NCBI RefSeq assembly: GCF_014873495.1
Contig: NZ_JADBGF010000001.1
Coordinates: 9,920,001-9,984,000, forward strand
DNA: 64,000 nucleotides
From: Streptomyces stelliscabiei
GTDB lineage: Bacteria; Actinomycetota; Actinomycetes; Streptomycetales; Streptomycetaceae
Direction of reading: 5' to 3'
A program made the position numbers and the translations under genes. Positions within the stretch are counted from its first letter, which is position 1; the number at the start of each line of letters is the position of its first letter. Under the pieces are notes generated by a model, which worked only from the letters and a program-made list of their open reading frames with translations, had not been told where the DNA came from and did no database searches. Shown piece by piece: positions 35,823 to 45,109 of the stretch.

Positions 35823-36965
35823 CTACTTCTCCCAGATCTTGCGGTAGGCCCTGCGGTACCCCTCGGAGTCCCAGGACAATGCACCGCCGCTGTTGGCCGC
35901 GGTGGTGATGTGGACGGGGGCGACGTAGGAGCTGGCCGGTTCGTCGGTGAAGGCGCGGTTGAACTCGTCGATGATCTGCCAGCCCTGTTCCGACAACGGC
36001 TCGGGCACGGTGGCGGACTGGTACTGCTTGCCGTTGATGCGTTGGAAGGCCGACGGGTCGCCGTCGCCGGCACCGATGTTGAAGGGTGCGCCGTCGCCCT
36101 TCCGGTCCGCGGCACGCAGGGCGGGCGCGGCGTGGTCGAAGTACAGGTCGTTGATGGCGGCGGAGTAGGTCCACCGGTCGCCGAAGCGTGAGTGGAGTGC
36201 GGAGACCCTTTCGACGGTGCGGCTGTTGGCCTGGGGGATGGGGATGTTCTCGTAGCTCAGCAGATCGATGTCGGAACAGGTGGCGAGTTCCTTCTTGATC
36301 AGTTCGGACTTCCGCTTCGCGAACGGTATGGATGCGTCGGTGAACAGCACCACGCCGGCGCGGCCGTTGGACCGGGCGATGATCCAGTCGGCGCTGATCC
36401 TCGCGACGTCCTCGACCTTGGTGGTGATGTTGCTGAACAGCTTGGGGTTCTTGCTGGGGCCGGGGGTGGCCGTGGCGTGCCAGCCGATCAGGGGTATCCC
36501 CGCGGCGTTCGCCTGGTGGACCTGCTTGGTCACGGAGTCGGGGTCGAAGCCGCCGACGACGATGCCGGAGGGTTTGAGGGCGATTGCTTCGGCGAAGGCA
36601 TCGCGGATGCCGGTGGGTGTGCCCTCTCCGTCGATGGTGCGTACGTCCCAGCCGATGATCTTGGCTGCTTCCTGAACGCCCTTGGCGACGCCGGAGACGC
36701 CGGGGTTGGTCATGGTCTGGGCGACGTAGACGATGGTCCTGCCGGGGACGGCTTCGGGTCCGGTGGTGGGGCCGCTCCAGGGGGCGTTGACGTCTTCGGC
36801 CTCCTTGACAGCCTGCTTCGCCTTGGTCAGGGCGGTGGGGCAGCCCGGTTCCTGGGAAGCGGCGGTGGCCGCGGTGGTGGTCGAACCGCTCTCGCAGCCG
36901 GTGGCGGCGGTGGCCAGGGCCAGGAGCGCGATGGCTGCCGCGGTCGCCTTGCGGGTGGAGTGCAC
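35823..36965 (-). CDS. Orphan sugar-type ABC substrate-binding lipoprotein
   Basis: A 380-residue lipoprotein. A lipobox ATGC with Cys near residue 24 ends the signal peptide. The mature part is a type I periplasmic binding protein (TIVYVAQTMTNPGVSGVAKG, ALKPSGIVVGGFDPDSV, AAGIPLIGWHA, then NGRAGVVLFTDAS), resembling ribose/xylose-type Peripla_BP_4 members. No permease or ATPase neighbours it. It is divergent from cvnA, so it may act as a receptor for that signalling system rather than in transport. That role is inferred from position only. Confidence 0.87.
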   Translation of the reverse strand: MHSTRKATAAAIALLALATAATGCESGSTTTAATAASQEPGCPTALTKAKQAVKEAEDVNAPWSGPTTGPEAVPGRTIVYVAQTMTNPGVSGVAKGVQEAAKIIGWDVRTIDGEGTPTGIRDAFAEAIALKPSGIVVGGFDPDSVTKQVHQANAAGIPLIGWHATATPGPSKNPKLFSNITTKVEDVARISADWIIARSNGRAGVVLFTDASIPFAKRKSELIKKELATCSDIDLLSYENIPIPQANSRTVERVSALHSRFGDRWTYSAAINDLYFDHAAPALRAADRKGDGAPFNIGAGDGDPSAFQRINGKQYQSATVPEPLSEQGWQIIDEFNRAFTDEPASSYVAPVHITTAANSGGALSWDSEGYRRAYRKIWEK

Positions 36966-37387
36966 GGGGTCTCCTCAAGTGGGCGCGAGGGGCTACGGAA
37001 CGGGATGGGGGAGGAGACCGATCCAGCCAAACGGCTGGTGGCGCAGCGGTCATGACGTGCCTCAGGCTGTGGCCGGGAGGCTGTCGCGGTGGAATGTAGC
37101 AGGGCTCCGACATGGTCATCCACGCCGAGGACGTCGTTCGGTAGGCATGCGTGAACAATTCGTAATCACGTATTGGTTACATAGAGGTTCACAGCGATCA
37201 CAAAGGCGATAGTCTCCGGCCGACGAGATCCGGACACGTGACGCGATGTGGCGACCTGCGCGCGGGTCCGGTCGCTCACGCCCGCTGCCCCGTCGCGAGA
37301 GCGTCAGGTCAGTTCCCCGGTCGTCGACGGTCAGGCGGTAACAGCACCACGACCGCCACCGATCAGAACACACCCAAGGAGACCAGC
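36966..37387. promoter_or_regulatory. Divergent promoter region of the binding protein and the conservon
   Basis: About 420 bases. It is locally AT-rich around 37140-37215, where promoters are likely. An imperfect inverted repeat GTAATCACGTATTGGTTAC lies at 37162-37180 with six of nine paired positions. No gene was found. Confidence 0.45.
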
Positions 37388-39814
37388 GTGCCCGCGAACC
37401 CAGTGGAGCCGCCGCCCGGGCAGAGAGACCGGACTTCTCCGTTCCGACGGAAGACGGGCTCCGTTCTCGCCCGGTGGCCGTTCCGGCGGAAGCTCAACAT
37501 CCTGGTCGTCGCGCCCGTCGTGGTCGTCGGAGTGCTGCTCGCCGTCGGCGTCACCGGACAGATGGAACAGGCCGGCGACGCCGACCGGATCGCCGAACTC
37601 GTGCGCGACAGCGAGCAGGTCGCGACCCTCATCAACGACGTACAGGCCGAACACCGGCTGGCACTGCTGCTGTCGGTGCAGTACGAGGCGGCCCGCCCCG
37701 GAGCCGCCCGGCCGTCGACCACCGCCTATCGCGAGGCACAGCAGGCCACCGACGCGCAGGTCACCGCCGTGCGGTCCGCCTTCGGGTCGAGCCTGCCGGC
37801 CGAGGAGGAACAGGCACTCACCTACATCACCGGCCTGGACGTCCTGCGGGAGAAGCTCGGCCGGGACTACGTCCCCGCCGCCAACATCGACCCCGCCTAC
37901 GCGGCCGCGGTCGGCTACCTGATCGACGGCATCGGGCTCGACCTCTTCGCTGTGACCTCGGCCTCCTCGGCGACGTCCGTGCCCCATCTGCTGGACGCGA
38001 TCCTGCGCGCCGACGCCGCCCACGCGGCCTTCGAGAGCGCGGTGTTCTCCGCCCAGACCCGCGACGCCAACGCCCTCACGGAATACACCCGCGCGGTCGG
38101 CGCCCACGAGCTGTACACCTACCAGTCGGACCGATTCGGCCGCATGGCCACGCCGGCACAGGTGCTCAGCATGGCGGCCATCGAGCGCGGTTCCGAAGAG
38201 AACGACATCGAGGCCCAGTTCGCGGCACTCCAGATCGATCCGTCCGCCCTGCAGTCGCAGACCACCCGGGAACTGCGCGAGAAGATCACCGCCGGTGAGC
38301 GGCAGGCCGAGATCCGCCTCGGCGTCACCCGGACACTGATCGAGCAGACCGCCGCACAGGCCGACTCCGCCTCCGCGGACGCCCTGCGCAAGGCATGGAT
38401 CCTGCTCGGTGTGGCCCTGCTCGGATTCGCCGCCTGGCTGGCCTTCTGCGTCCTGGTCCGGCGCTCGGTCGTCCGTCCCCTGGTGGCTCTGACCGGCTCC
38501 GCCCAGCAGGTGGTCGAAGCCGCCGACGAGGAGCTCGCCCGGGTCGCGGACGACGAACTCGTCGACAGCGCCCCCTTCAGCCCACGGGCGATACCGGTCC
38601 CGGTACGCGACGAGATCGGCGAACTGGCCGAGGCGTTCAACCGGGTGCAGGACACCGCCGCCGCGCTGCTGGAGCGCCAGGTCCTCAGCCGCCGCAACAT
38701 CGCCGAGATGTTCGGCAACGTCGGGCGCCGAGTCAGCAATCTGACCACACGGCAGCTCCTGCTCATCGACGCCGTGGAACGGGAGGAGACCGACCCCGAC
38801 CTCCTGGACCGGCTCTACCGCATCGACCACATCGCCGTACGCCTCCAGCGCAACGCCGACAGCCTGATGCTGCTCGCCGGAATCCGGGAGACCGACGTCG
38901 AGGCCCGGCCGATCACCCTGGCCGACGTCATACGTTCGGGCCTCGGCCGGATCGAGGGATACCAGCGGGTGTCGCTGCGCTCCGAGACGGACATCACCGT
39001 CGGACCCGACATCACCGGCGACCTGACCCTGCTGCTGGCCGAACTGATGGAGAACGCGGTCGCGTTCTCCCCCTCCGACACCCCCGTCGAGGTGGTCGTC
39101 CGGCCCGGCACCGACGTCACCAGGGACGGCGGCGCCCTGGTCGAGATCATCGACCACGGCCTCGGCATGAGCGCGGAACGCCTCGCCGAGGAGAACGCCC
39201 GCCTCGTCCGCCGCGAACGCCTCGACCTCGTACCGACCAAGGTGCTCGGCCTCTTCGTGGTCGGCAGCCTCGCCCGCCACCTGAATCTGCAGGTGGCCTT
39301 GAGCCGCACACCGGGCGGTGGCGTCACCAGCACCGTATGGATCCCGGCCACGCTCCTGCTGGCCATGAGCCCCCTGGACGCCTCACCGGCCCACGCCGGC
39401 CAGAACAGAACCGTCCAGGCGTTCACACCGAAGGCCGCCGCGCCCGCACCGGCCGCCGCCGCTCCCGAACGTCGGCCGGTCGCCCTCCCGCCGGAGGGCG
39501 CGCTGCCCCGGCGCGTCCCGCTCCGCCCCCGCACCCCGGACACCGACGCGCCCGGCGGCGCGTCCCCGTCGATCACCGCCCGGCCACTGCGCCGGCGAGT
39601 CCGGGGCGCGACGCTCACCGTGACCGCCACGGCAGCCGAACGGAACATCCCCACGGCGCGACAGCCCGCGGACGCCGACGCCGTCCGCGCGGAACTCGAC
39701 GAATTCGAGGCCGCCGTCCGCAGAGCCGAACAGGACAGCGCCACGGCCCCGGGCCCAGCCCGCACGACCGCGACACGAGAAAACCCCAGAAGGCCAGAAG
39801 GAGACGGGCAGTGA
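37388..39814 (+). CDS. cvnA: Conservon sensor-kinase-like protein CvnA
   Basis: About 808 residues. TM1 is near 36-56, an extracytoplasmic helical nitrate/nitrite-sensor-like domain spans about 60-330, and TM2 is near 334-357. A HAMP-like region and a histidine-kinase-like helix follow (RNIAEMFGNVGRRVSNLTTRQ, near 436). The ATPase domain shows LLAELMENAVAFSPSDTPVEV and IIDHGLGM, with a Pro/Ala-rich tail. Conservon A proteins have an ATPase domain and are thought to work with a Ras-like GTPase. GTG 37388 has AAGGAG seven bases upstream. It is the first gene of an overlapping operon with cvnB. Confidence 0.93.
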   Translation: MPANPVEPPPGQRDRTSPFRRKTGSVLARWPFRRKLNILVVAPVVVVGVLLAVGVTGQMEQAGDADRIAELVRDSEQVATLINDVQAEHRLALLLSVQYEAARPGAARPSTTAYREAQQATDAQVTAVRSAFGSSLPAEEEQALTYITGLDVLREKLGRDYVPAANIDPAYAAAVGYLIDGIGLDLFAVTSASSATSVPHLLDAILRADAAHAAFESAVFSAQTRDANALTEYTRAVGAHELYTYQSDRFGRMATPAQVLSMAAIERGSEENDIEAQFAALQIDPSALQSQTTRELREKITAGERQAEIRLGVTRTLIEQTAAQADSASADALRKAWILLGVALLGFAAWLAFCVLVRRSVVRPLVALTGSAQQVVEAADEELARVADDELVDSAPFSPRAIPVPVRDEIGELAEAFNRVQDTAAALLERQVLSRRNIAEMFGNVGRRVSNLTTRQLLLIDAVEREETDPDLLDRLYRIDHIAVRLQRNADSLMLLAGIRETDVEARPITLADVIRSGLGRIEGYQRVSLRSETDITVGPDITGDLTLLLAELMENAVAFSPSDTPVEVVVRPGTDVTRDGGALVEIIDHGLGMSAERLAEENARLVRRERLDLVPTKVLGLFVVGSLARHLNLQVALSRTPGGGVTSTVWIPATLLLAMSPLDASPAHAGQNRTVQAFTPKAAAPAPAAAAPERRPVALPPEGALPRRVPLRPRTPDTDAPGGASPSITARPLRRRVRGATLTVTATAAERNIPTARQPADADAVRAELDEFEAAVRRAEQDSATAPGPARTTATRENPRRPEGDGQ

Positions 39815-40287
39815 CCATGTCGGCAGAGGACAGCACCCCCGAACAGACGCAGCCCACCGACCTGCGTACCGCGGCGGCCGACTTCACCTGGCTGCTCGAC
39901 CGTTTCGCCACGGAGACCGCCGGTGTCGTCGACGCCATCGCGGTGTCCTCCGACGGTCTGCTGATCGCGGTCTCCCAACTCCGCGACAGAGCCGACTCCG
40001 AGCGGCTCGCCGCGATCGTCTCCGGCGTCACCAGCCTCGCCGCCGGTGTCTCCGGCAACTACGGCCTCGGCGGCCTCAACAAGGTCATCATCGACCTGGA
40101 GGGCGGCCACGTACTGGTCTCCGCCATCGGCAACGGCGCCGTACTCGGCGTGGTCGCCTCCAAAGAGGCGAAACTGGGCAACATCGCCTACGAGATGACC
40201 CTCTTCGCCAACCGCGCCGGAGCCGCACTCACCCCCCAACTGGTGATCGAGCTGAAGAACAGCGTCGGCTCCCCAGTCGTCGGCTGA
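39811..40287 (+). CDS. cvnB: Roadblock/LC7 protein CvnB
   Basis: A 158-residue protein with the roadblock/LC7 fold (FTWLLDRFATETAGVVDAIA, SSDGLLIAVSQL, GGHVLVSAIGNGAVLGVVAS). In conservons this MglB-like protein is taken to regulate the GTPase. GTG 39811 overlaps the cvnA stop (GTGA) and has AAGGAG seven bases upstream, which favours it over ATG 39817. It is translationally coupled to cvnA. Confidence 0.93.
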   Translation: MTMSAEDSTPEQTQPTDLRTAAADFTWLLDRFATETAGVVDAIAVSSDGLLIAVSQLRDRADSERLAAIVSGVTSLAAGVSGNYGLGGLNKVIIDLEGGHVLVSAIGNGAVLGVVASKEAKLGNIAYEMTLFANRAGAALTPQLVIELKNSVGSPVVG

Positions 40288-40313
40288 CCCATCCCGCGAG
40301 GCAGGAGGTCGTC

Positions 40314-40760
40314 ATGGCCGACGGTGGGCGAGAACCACACGAGACAGACGAAGAAACCTGGCACGACACGGCGGATCCGGTCGGCCGTGCCCCAGCGGTC
40401 CGACCGTTCCTGCTGACCGCCGGCCGGGTGTCGGGGGGAGGACCGGCCGCGCCCATCCCGATCGAGACCCAGATCGTCTCGACGGCCGCCGGACTCTCCC
40501 TCCTCGGCCGGCTCGCCTTCGAACACCACGACATCGTCGCCGCCTGCCGACGGCCGCAGTCGGTCGCGGAACTGGCCGCACGCCTGCGACTGCACCTCAA
40601 CGTGGTCCGTGTACTCGCCGAAGACCTGTGTGCCGCAGGGCACCTGGCGATCTACGTACCGCACGCCAGGATCGCCCAGGACATCTCCGTACTGCGAAGG
40701 GTTATCAATGGTCTCCGTGCCGTCCCCGACTCACGGGGCACACTCCGCGACAGCGGTTGA
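40314..40760 (+). CDS. cvnC: DUF742 protein CvnC
   Basis: A 148-residue protein of the DUF742 family (VRPFLLTAGRVSGG, IPIETQIVSTAAG, FEHHDIVAACRRPQSVAELAA) with a winged-helix-like centre. DUF742 is the third gene of every standard conservon. AGGAGG precedes the ATG. The 3' end overlaps cvnD by about 50 bases. Confidence 0.92.
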   Translation: MADGGREPHETDEETWHDTADPVGRAPAVRPFLLTAGRVSGGGPAAPIPIETQIVSTAAGLSLLGRLAFEHHDIVAACRRPQSVAELAARLRLHLNVVRVLAEDLCAAGHLAIYVPHARIAQDISVLRRVINGLRAVPDSRGTLRDSG

Positions 40761-41322
40761 ACAGCCGCCGCTGCCGGTCAAGCTGGTCATCGCCGGCGGC
40801 TTCGGGGTCGGCAAGACCACCACCGTGGGCTCGATCTCCGAGATACGGCCCCTCACCACCGAGGCCGCGATCACCGAGGTGGCCGCAGGCGTGGACGACC
40901 TCACCCACACACCGGACAAGACCACCACCACCGTCGCCATGGACTTCGGCTGCATCACCCTCGACCCGACCCTGAAGCTGTACCTGTTCGGGACACCGGG
41001 CCAGGACCGCTTCGGCTTCATGTGGGACGACATCGTGGACGGCGCCGTCGGCGCCCTGGTCATCGTCGACACGCGCCGCCTCGACGACTGCTACGCGGCC
41101 GTCGACTACTTCGAGCACAAACGCATCCCCTTCGCGGTCGCCGTCAACGCTTTCGACGGAGAGGTCGAACACGATCTCGATGAGGTGCGATGGGCACTGG
41201 ACATCGCCGAACACGTCCCCCTGACCGTCTTCGACGCCCGCCGCACCGGCTCCGTCCGCGACGCGCTGCTCGTCGTGCTCGACGTCGCCCTGTCCCGCGC
41301 CGAAGCGGCCGCGGTCACCTGA
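40708..41322 (+). CDS. cvnD: Ras-like GTPase CvnD
   Basis: A 204-residue small GTPase of the MglA/Ras type. The P-loop is GGFGVGKTTT (about 30-39), switch II is FGTPGQDRF (about 94-102), and the guanine-specificity motif appears as the variant NAFDG. It has no prenylation or membrane anchor. The gene overlaps cvnC. In the established conservon model it cycles with CvnB, CvnC and CvnA at the membrane. Confidence 0.93.
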   Translation: MVSVPSPTHGAHSATAVEQPPLPVKLVIAGGFGVGKTTTVGSISEIRPLTTEAAITEVAAGVDDLTHTPDKTTTTVAMDFGCITLDPTLKLYLFGTPGQDRFGFMWDDIVDGAVGALVIVDTRRLDDCYAAVDYFEHKRIPFAVAVNAFDGEVEHDLDEVRWALDIAEHVPLTVFDARRTGSVRDALLVVLDVALSRAEAAAVT

Positions 41323-41549
41323 GGCCGGCGTCCCGGGAGGTGGAAGGGCGACACCCACGACCACATCCGTCCCGACGCCCGGGCCGGGGGAGCGCCGCGG
41401 GCAGGCAGGTCCTGGCACGTGTCCGCGATGTGGTCGTGGGGCGGCGATGCTCGGCATCGTCACCTGCCGCGACATGGTGGCCGCGCGGAGCGGGAAGAGA
41501 GTGCCCCACTTGGTTCTCCGACCCTGTTCGCAGTCCAAGCCCAGGAGGG
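41323..41549. other. Convergent intergenic region between conservon and TROVE gene
   Basis: 227 bases. GATGC/GCATC forms a small hairpin near 41446. No ORF was convincing. Because Ro60 relatives bind small Y-type RNAs encoded nearby, this and the upstream side (43236-43981) are places to look for such an RNA, but I see no certain one. Confidence 0.35.
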
Positions 41550-43235
41550 CTACGAAGCCGTCTCCCACGGCCACTCGGAGTCCCGGCCGGCTTCGATGAG
41601 TGGGATCAGCCGGAACGCGGCGTCGCTGAGGCCGCCGAAGGTGTGGTGGTGCGGGCCGGACGGCGCGTGGGCCGGGGCGTAGCCGGCCAGGTTCCAGGTG
41701 TAGACGGGGACGCGGAGAGGGATCGCCTGCAGCGGGTTGGACCACTGACTGGGCCCGGCCTGTTCGTCGGTCACCACGACCACCCGGTCGTGACGGTCGT
41801 AGTGCCGCCTGAGCGCCAGGGCCGTATTGGTGCCGCCGAGGTCATGGAAGCGATCCAGGACGCGCAGTACCGGCTCACCCGGGACGAGTTCGACGCGACG
41901 GCTGTCCGAGCCGAACTCCACCAGGTCGGCCCGCGCGGCCCGCTGCGCCAACGCCGTACCGAAGATGGCCGCCGAATCCGCCCGGTTGAGCTGGGTGCGC
42001 TCACTGGGTTGGTCGAACATCGAGCCCGACCGGTCCACCAGGATCAGCGTGCGGCCGGGCAGTTCGGGGACGTTGGCCAGGGAGTGTCCGAGTGCTGTCT
42101 CCAGGGCCTTCTCCCAGCGGCGCGAGGGCGCGTTGCGATGGGCTGCCAGGTAGCGGAACGGGAACTGCCGCGAGCGGCGCACCTCGTCCGGGCAGGAGAT
42201 CCGCGCGGCGACCTCGGCGGCGACCCGGTCGCTCACGCCGGCCTGGTCGAGGTTGCGCAGATTGCGTACGAGTGCCATCGCCCCCATCGAGGGGATCAGC
42301 GCCTCCCACACCGCCGCGTCGAGTGGCCCCTGCAGCCAGCCCGCCACCGACTCCCAGGTCATCCCTGCCGCGCTCAACCGCTCATCGCCGCCCGGTGCGG
42401 TGACCAGGGCACGCCGTTCCTCGACCGGTACGGCCAGCAGCTCCCGGTGTGCGGCGAGCAGCGTCTCACCGGACGGGGGAAGAGCGCGGTCGGGGTGGTG
42501 GCGGCGGTCGATCGCGTACTTGAACAGGTCACCCTGCCAAGGACGGCGGGGGTCGGGGGAGGGGTGGGTGAGTTCGACGACGTCGCCGAAGCGGTAGGGG
42601 CGGGAGGCGGTGTCGTACTTGAGGAGCGCGCGCCCGGTGTACAGACGTCGTGCGGCGTCGGCGATTCCGCGCTTGAGCGGCTGCGGGATTCCGCGCCCGT
42701 GCCGGGACGTCCAGCACGCAAGCAACTCACCCGGCTCGTCGGCCCGTTGGAGGACGACGGACACGGCCTGCCGTGAGAAGCCGACGGCCCCCGCCTCCAG
42801 CCTGGCCCGCACGAACTCGGCGGCGCCCACGAGGGAGGCGGTGCGCATGTGGGCCTCGGTGCGCAGCCAGCCCAGCAGGCCGAGGGTCCACTCCGGATCG
42901 CTGACGGCGAGCGTGCGCACCAGCTGCTCGTAGCGCTCGTCGCGGGCGGCGGCGTCCTCGTAGAAGGTGTGATGGCCGACCATGTTGGCCACGGCGAGCA
43001 GGAAGAGTTCCATCTTGGGCGTGCGGGCGTACGCGGCGCCACCCTGGTGCGTACGGTTGTGGAGTCGGTGCGCGGACGGGGGCCGCAGGCCCGGTGTGGT
43101 GGCGGACGGGGTGAACAGCCACCGGCCGTGGGTGGAGAGCGACGAGGTCGCTCCGCCGGCGGTCAGGCCCGGTATCTCCGCCTGGATCTCGCTCCGGGCT
43201 TCGGACTTGGCTCGCTGACGGTTGAAGTGGGGCAT
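41550..43235 (-). CDS. TROVE/vWA protein, bacterial Ro60-like
   Basis: A 561-residue protein. The N-terminal HEAT-like TROVE ring (MELFLLAVANMVGHHTFYED, WLRTEAHMRTASLVGAAEF, then LKRGIADAARRLYTGRALLK, KYDTASRPYRFGDVVELTH) is followed by a von Willebrand A domain with MIDAS motif DRSGSM near residue 400, TNTALAL and VVVVTDEQA. Ro60 orthologues bind misfolded and Y RNAs and work with nucleases in RNA quality control. The ATG at 43235 has AAGGGA upstream. A longer start at 43301 is possible. No RtcB or Y RNA is recognised nearby. Confidence 0.9.
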   Translation of the reverse strand: MPHFNRQRAKSEARSEIQAEIPGLTAGGATSSLSTHGRWLFTPSATTPGLRPPSAHRLHNRTHQGGAAYARTPKMELFLLAVANMVGHHTFYEDAAARDERYEQLVRTLAVSDPEWTLGLLGWLRTEAHMRTASLVGAAEFVRARLEAGAVGFSRQAVSVVLQRADEPGELLACWTSRHGRGIPQPLKRGIADAARRLYTGRALLKYDTASRPYRFGDVVELTHPSPDPRRPWQGDLFKYAIDRRHHPDRALPPSGETLLAAHRELLAVPVEERRALVTAPGGDERLSAAGMTWESVAGWLQGPLDAAVWEALIPSMGAMALVRNLRNLDQAGVSDRVAAEVAARISCPDEVRRSRQFPFRYLAAHRNAPSRRWEKALETALGHSLANVPELPGRTLILVDRSGSMFDQPSERTQLNRADSAAIFGTALAQRAARADLVEFGSDSRRVELVPGEPVLRVLDRFHDLGGTNTALALRRHYDRHDRVVVVTDEQAGPSQWSNPLQAIPLRVPVYTWNLAGYAPAHAPSGPHHHTFGGLSDAAFRLIPLIEAGRDSEWPWETAS

Positions 43236-43981
43236 GCAGAAGGTCCCTTGGGAGACGTTCCTGGAAGAAGGAGAGACGCCTTCCGAGATCAAGAGTGGCA
43301 CCGGGGTGGTGTTGCGGTTTCAGAAAGGAAGTAACCGGGGCACAGCGCATCGGAAGGCGTCGGACACGCACGCTAGTCGAAGCGGCGAGCGGCCGCACGC
43401 CATTTATTGCCGCACTCCGCCCGTTCCCAGGTCCCACCCCTCGGGCCGACCCGAGCAGGAGCCGCCGACTGACGAGGTCCGTGACTGCGCGCCTTGAGCT
43501 GGGTGTCCGGTGGGCGGTTGTGGGTCGTGGTGAGGCAGGCCTGCGCCGCTCCGCTGCTTCGGAGAGTCTCAAGACCTGGTAGACCGTCTCGCCGACGAAG
43601 TAGACGGTTGGGCATCGGGTGTCACGGCGACGACGCTCACTGTGGTCACAGCGGCGGCGACGTCGTCGAACGCGGGGGTACGCCCGCGGACCAGTTCCTG
43701 GTCCTTGAACGTGGCGAAGTTCAGGGCGCTGCTGACGCTGAAAGCGCTGCGTCGTGAGAGTAGGACGCCACACTGTGGCTGAGCGTCTTCGCGAGCGGCT
43801 GCCTGCGCTGCACGCAACGCCGCTGCTGGCGCGAGGCTCCCGGGTCTGCTGTCGTGTCGTTCCGGGTGCGATCCAGGCTTTCGGGTTCGGTGGTGTGAGG
43901 ATGTCGAGAACGTGCCGGCCGCTCCGTCCCAGGAGCGACGGCGGGCACCACCGGCCGCACGGGAACGAGGGAGGATCCGGC
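43236..43981. other. Large gene-poor stretch
   Basis: About 745 bases. On the minus strand around 43600-43820 a short frame gives SALNFATFKDQELVRGRTPAFDD and AAAVTTVSVVAVT, which looks coding-like but is interrupted and lacks a start, so it may be a gene remnant. The rest shows no clear signal. Confidence 0.4.
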
Positions 43982-44422
43982 ATGGCGATTCAGCGGATGG
44001 ACAACGTCGGCATCGTCGTCGAGGACATGGATGCCGCCATCGCGTTCTTCGTCGAACTCGGTATGGAGCTGGAGGGCAGGGCGGAGGTCGAGGGCCTCGT
44101 CGCCGACCGGTGCACCGGGCTGGACGGCGTCCGGTGCGACATCGCGATGGTCCGGACCCCGGACGGTCACAGCCGGATCGAACTGGCGAAGTACCGCAGC
44201 CCTGCGGCGACCGGCGACGAGCCGCGCAACCGGCCCCACAACATCCTGGGCACGCACCGCGTCATGTTCGCCGTCGACGACCTGGAGGACACCGTCGCCC
44301 GCCTGCGCCCTCACGGCGCCGAACTCGTCGGAGAGATCGCCCGGTTCGAGGACAGCTATCTGCTGTGCTACGTCCGCGGTCCGGAGGGCATCATCGTCGG
44401 ACTGGCCGAGCAACTGCGCTGA
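43982..44422 (+). CDS. VOC (glyoxalase/bleomycin-resistance fold) protein
   Basis: A 146-residue protein with two betaalphabetabetabeta modules (MAIQRMDNVGIVVEDMDAAIAFF; then HRVMFAVDDLEDTVARLRPHGAELV and GPEGIIVGLAEQ). The length and order fit single-domain VOC enzymes such as glyoxalase-like proteins. GGGAGGA precedes the ATG. The metal ligands cannot be assigned with certainty and the substrate is unknown. Confidence 0.85.
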   Translation: MAIQRMDNVGIVVEDMDAAIAFFVELGMELEGRAEVEGLVADRCTGLDGVRCDIAMVRTPDGHSRIELAKYRSPAATGDEPRNRPHNILGTHRVMFAVDDLEDTVARLRPHGAELVGEIARFEDSYLLCYVRGPEGIIVGLAEQLR

Positions 44423-44496
44423 GAAGCGAACCTCTGCGGAGCGCAGCGCCAGTTGCTGTCCCGTAGATGATCGCCTGTGCGGGAGGGCACGGTCGG

Positions 44497-44640
44497 TCAA
44501 CTCGCCATCGCCCTCAGGCTGCAGTCGCGAAGGATCTTCCAGCTCCTCATCCGGGCGAAGACGTGCTCGACGCGGGCTCGGACCTGTGGCGATGCAAGGC
44601 ACGCGTTCGTGGCGGTGCGGGATGGCCGGGCAGGTGCCCC
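44497..44640 (-). mobile_element. C-terminal remnant of an IS5-family transposase
   Basis: The minus-strand frame gives RTATNACLASPQVRARVEHVFARMRSWKILRDC and stops at 44497-44499. This is the typical C-terminal end of IS5-family DDE transposases around the catalytic Glu region. Only about 45 residues remain. Its outer boundary joins the truncated gene at about 44640-44660. Confidence 0.75.
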
Positions 44641-44649
44641 GACAGCCGG

Positions 44650-45055
44650 CGTCGGCGATCGCCAGCACAGAACTCAGCTTTCGGCGGAACGCGCCGAACA
44701 GCAACGACAGCAGATCTCCTTGTCGGAGGCCCGGCGCGCGGAACGGCTGGCGCTGCTGGAGCGGTTCATCGAGGTGGCGGCCGAGGCAGAACGCTCCGCG
44801 TTCAGCCGACCTTCCGAGTGGGACGACACCCACGACTGGTACCTGACGACCCAGGACGTCATGAACAGGCTGTGGGTCGCGGAACGACTCATCCGCGTCC
44901 AGTTCCCCCTGCCCGTGCACGACGCGGCACGGGCGTACTTCCTCGACCTCAACCGAACCGTGTGGGAAGGCCTGCCCGACGGCGAGAGTGTGCGGGACTA
45001 CCTGGAGGCCAACCGGCTGGCTTCTCTCGACGCGGCTCGTGCGGTCATGGGGTAG
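44650..45055 (+). pseudogene. 5'-truncated uncharacterised gene next to the IS5 remnant
   Basis: The frame ending at 45055 gives a clear protein-like segment (QQRQQISLSEARRAERLALL, RFIEVAAEAERSAFSRPSEW, LNRTVWEGLPDGESVRDYLE). Upstream of about 44650 the same frame is antisense to the transposase remnant. The first part of the gene was therefore probably replaced. A long open frame exists from GTG 44477, so a chimeric protein of 192 residues could still be made. Family not recognised. Confidence 0.6.
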
Positions 45056-45109
45056 CCCACCAGCCAGGCTGCCACATCGTCGAAGGCGCGCCGGGCGCGG
45101 CCGTCGGTC

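Noticed and set aside
33463..37158. A 1231-residue minus-strand frame spanning the DUF4157 gene and the binding protein
   Set aside because: It covers two intact genes in other frames and contains long Arg/His/Pro-rich stretches. It is a GC-bias artefact.
41550..43235. The TROVE gene as part of the conservon
   Set aside because: It is on the opposite strand with a separate promoter, and TROVE genes are not known conservon members.
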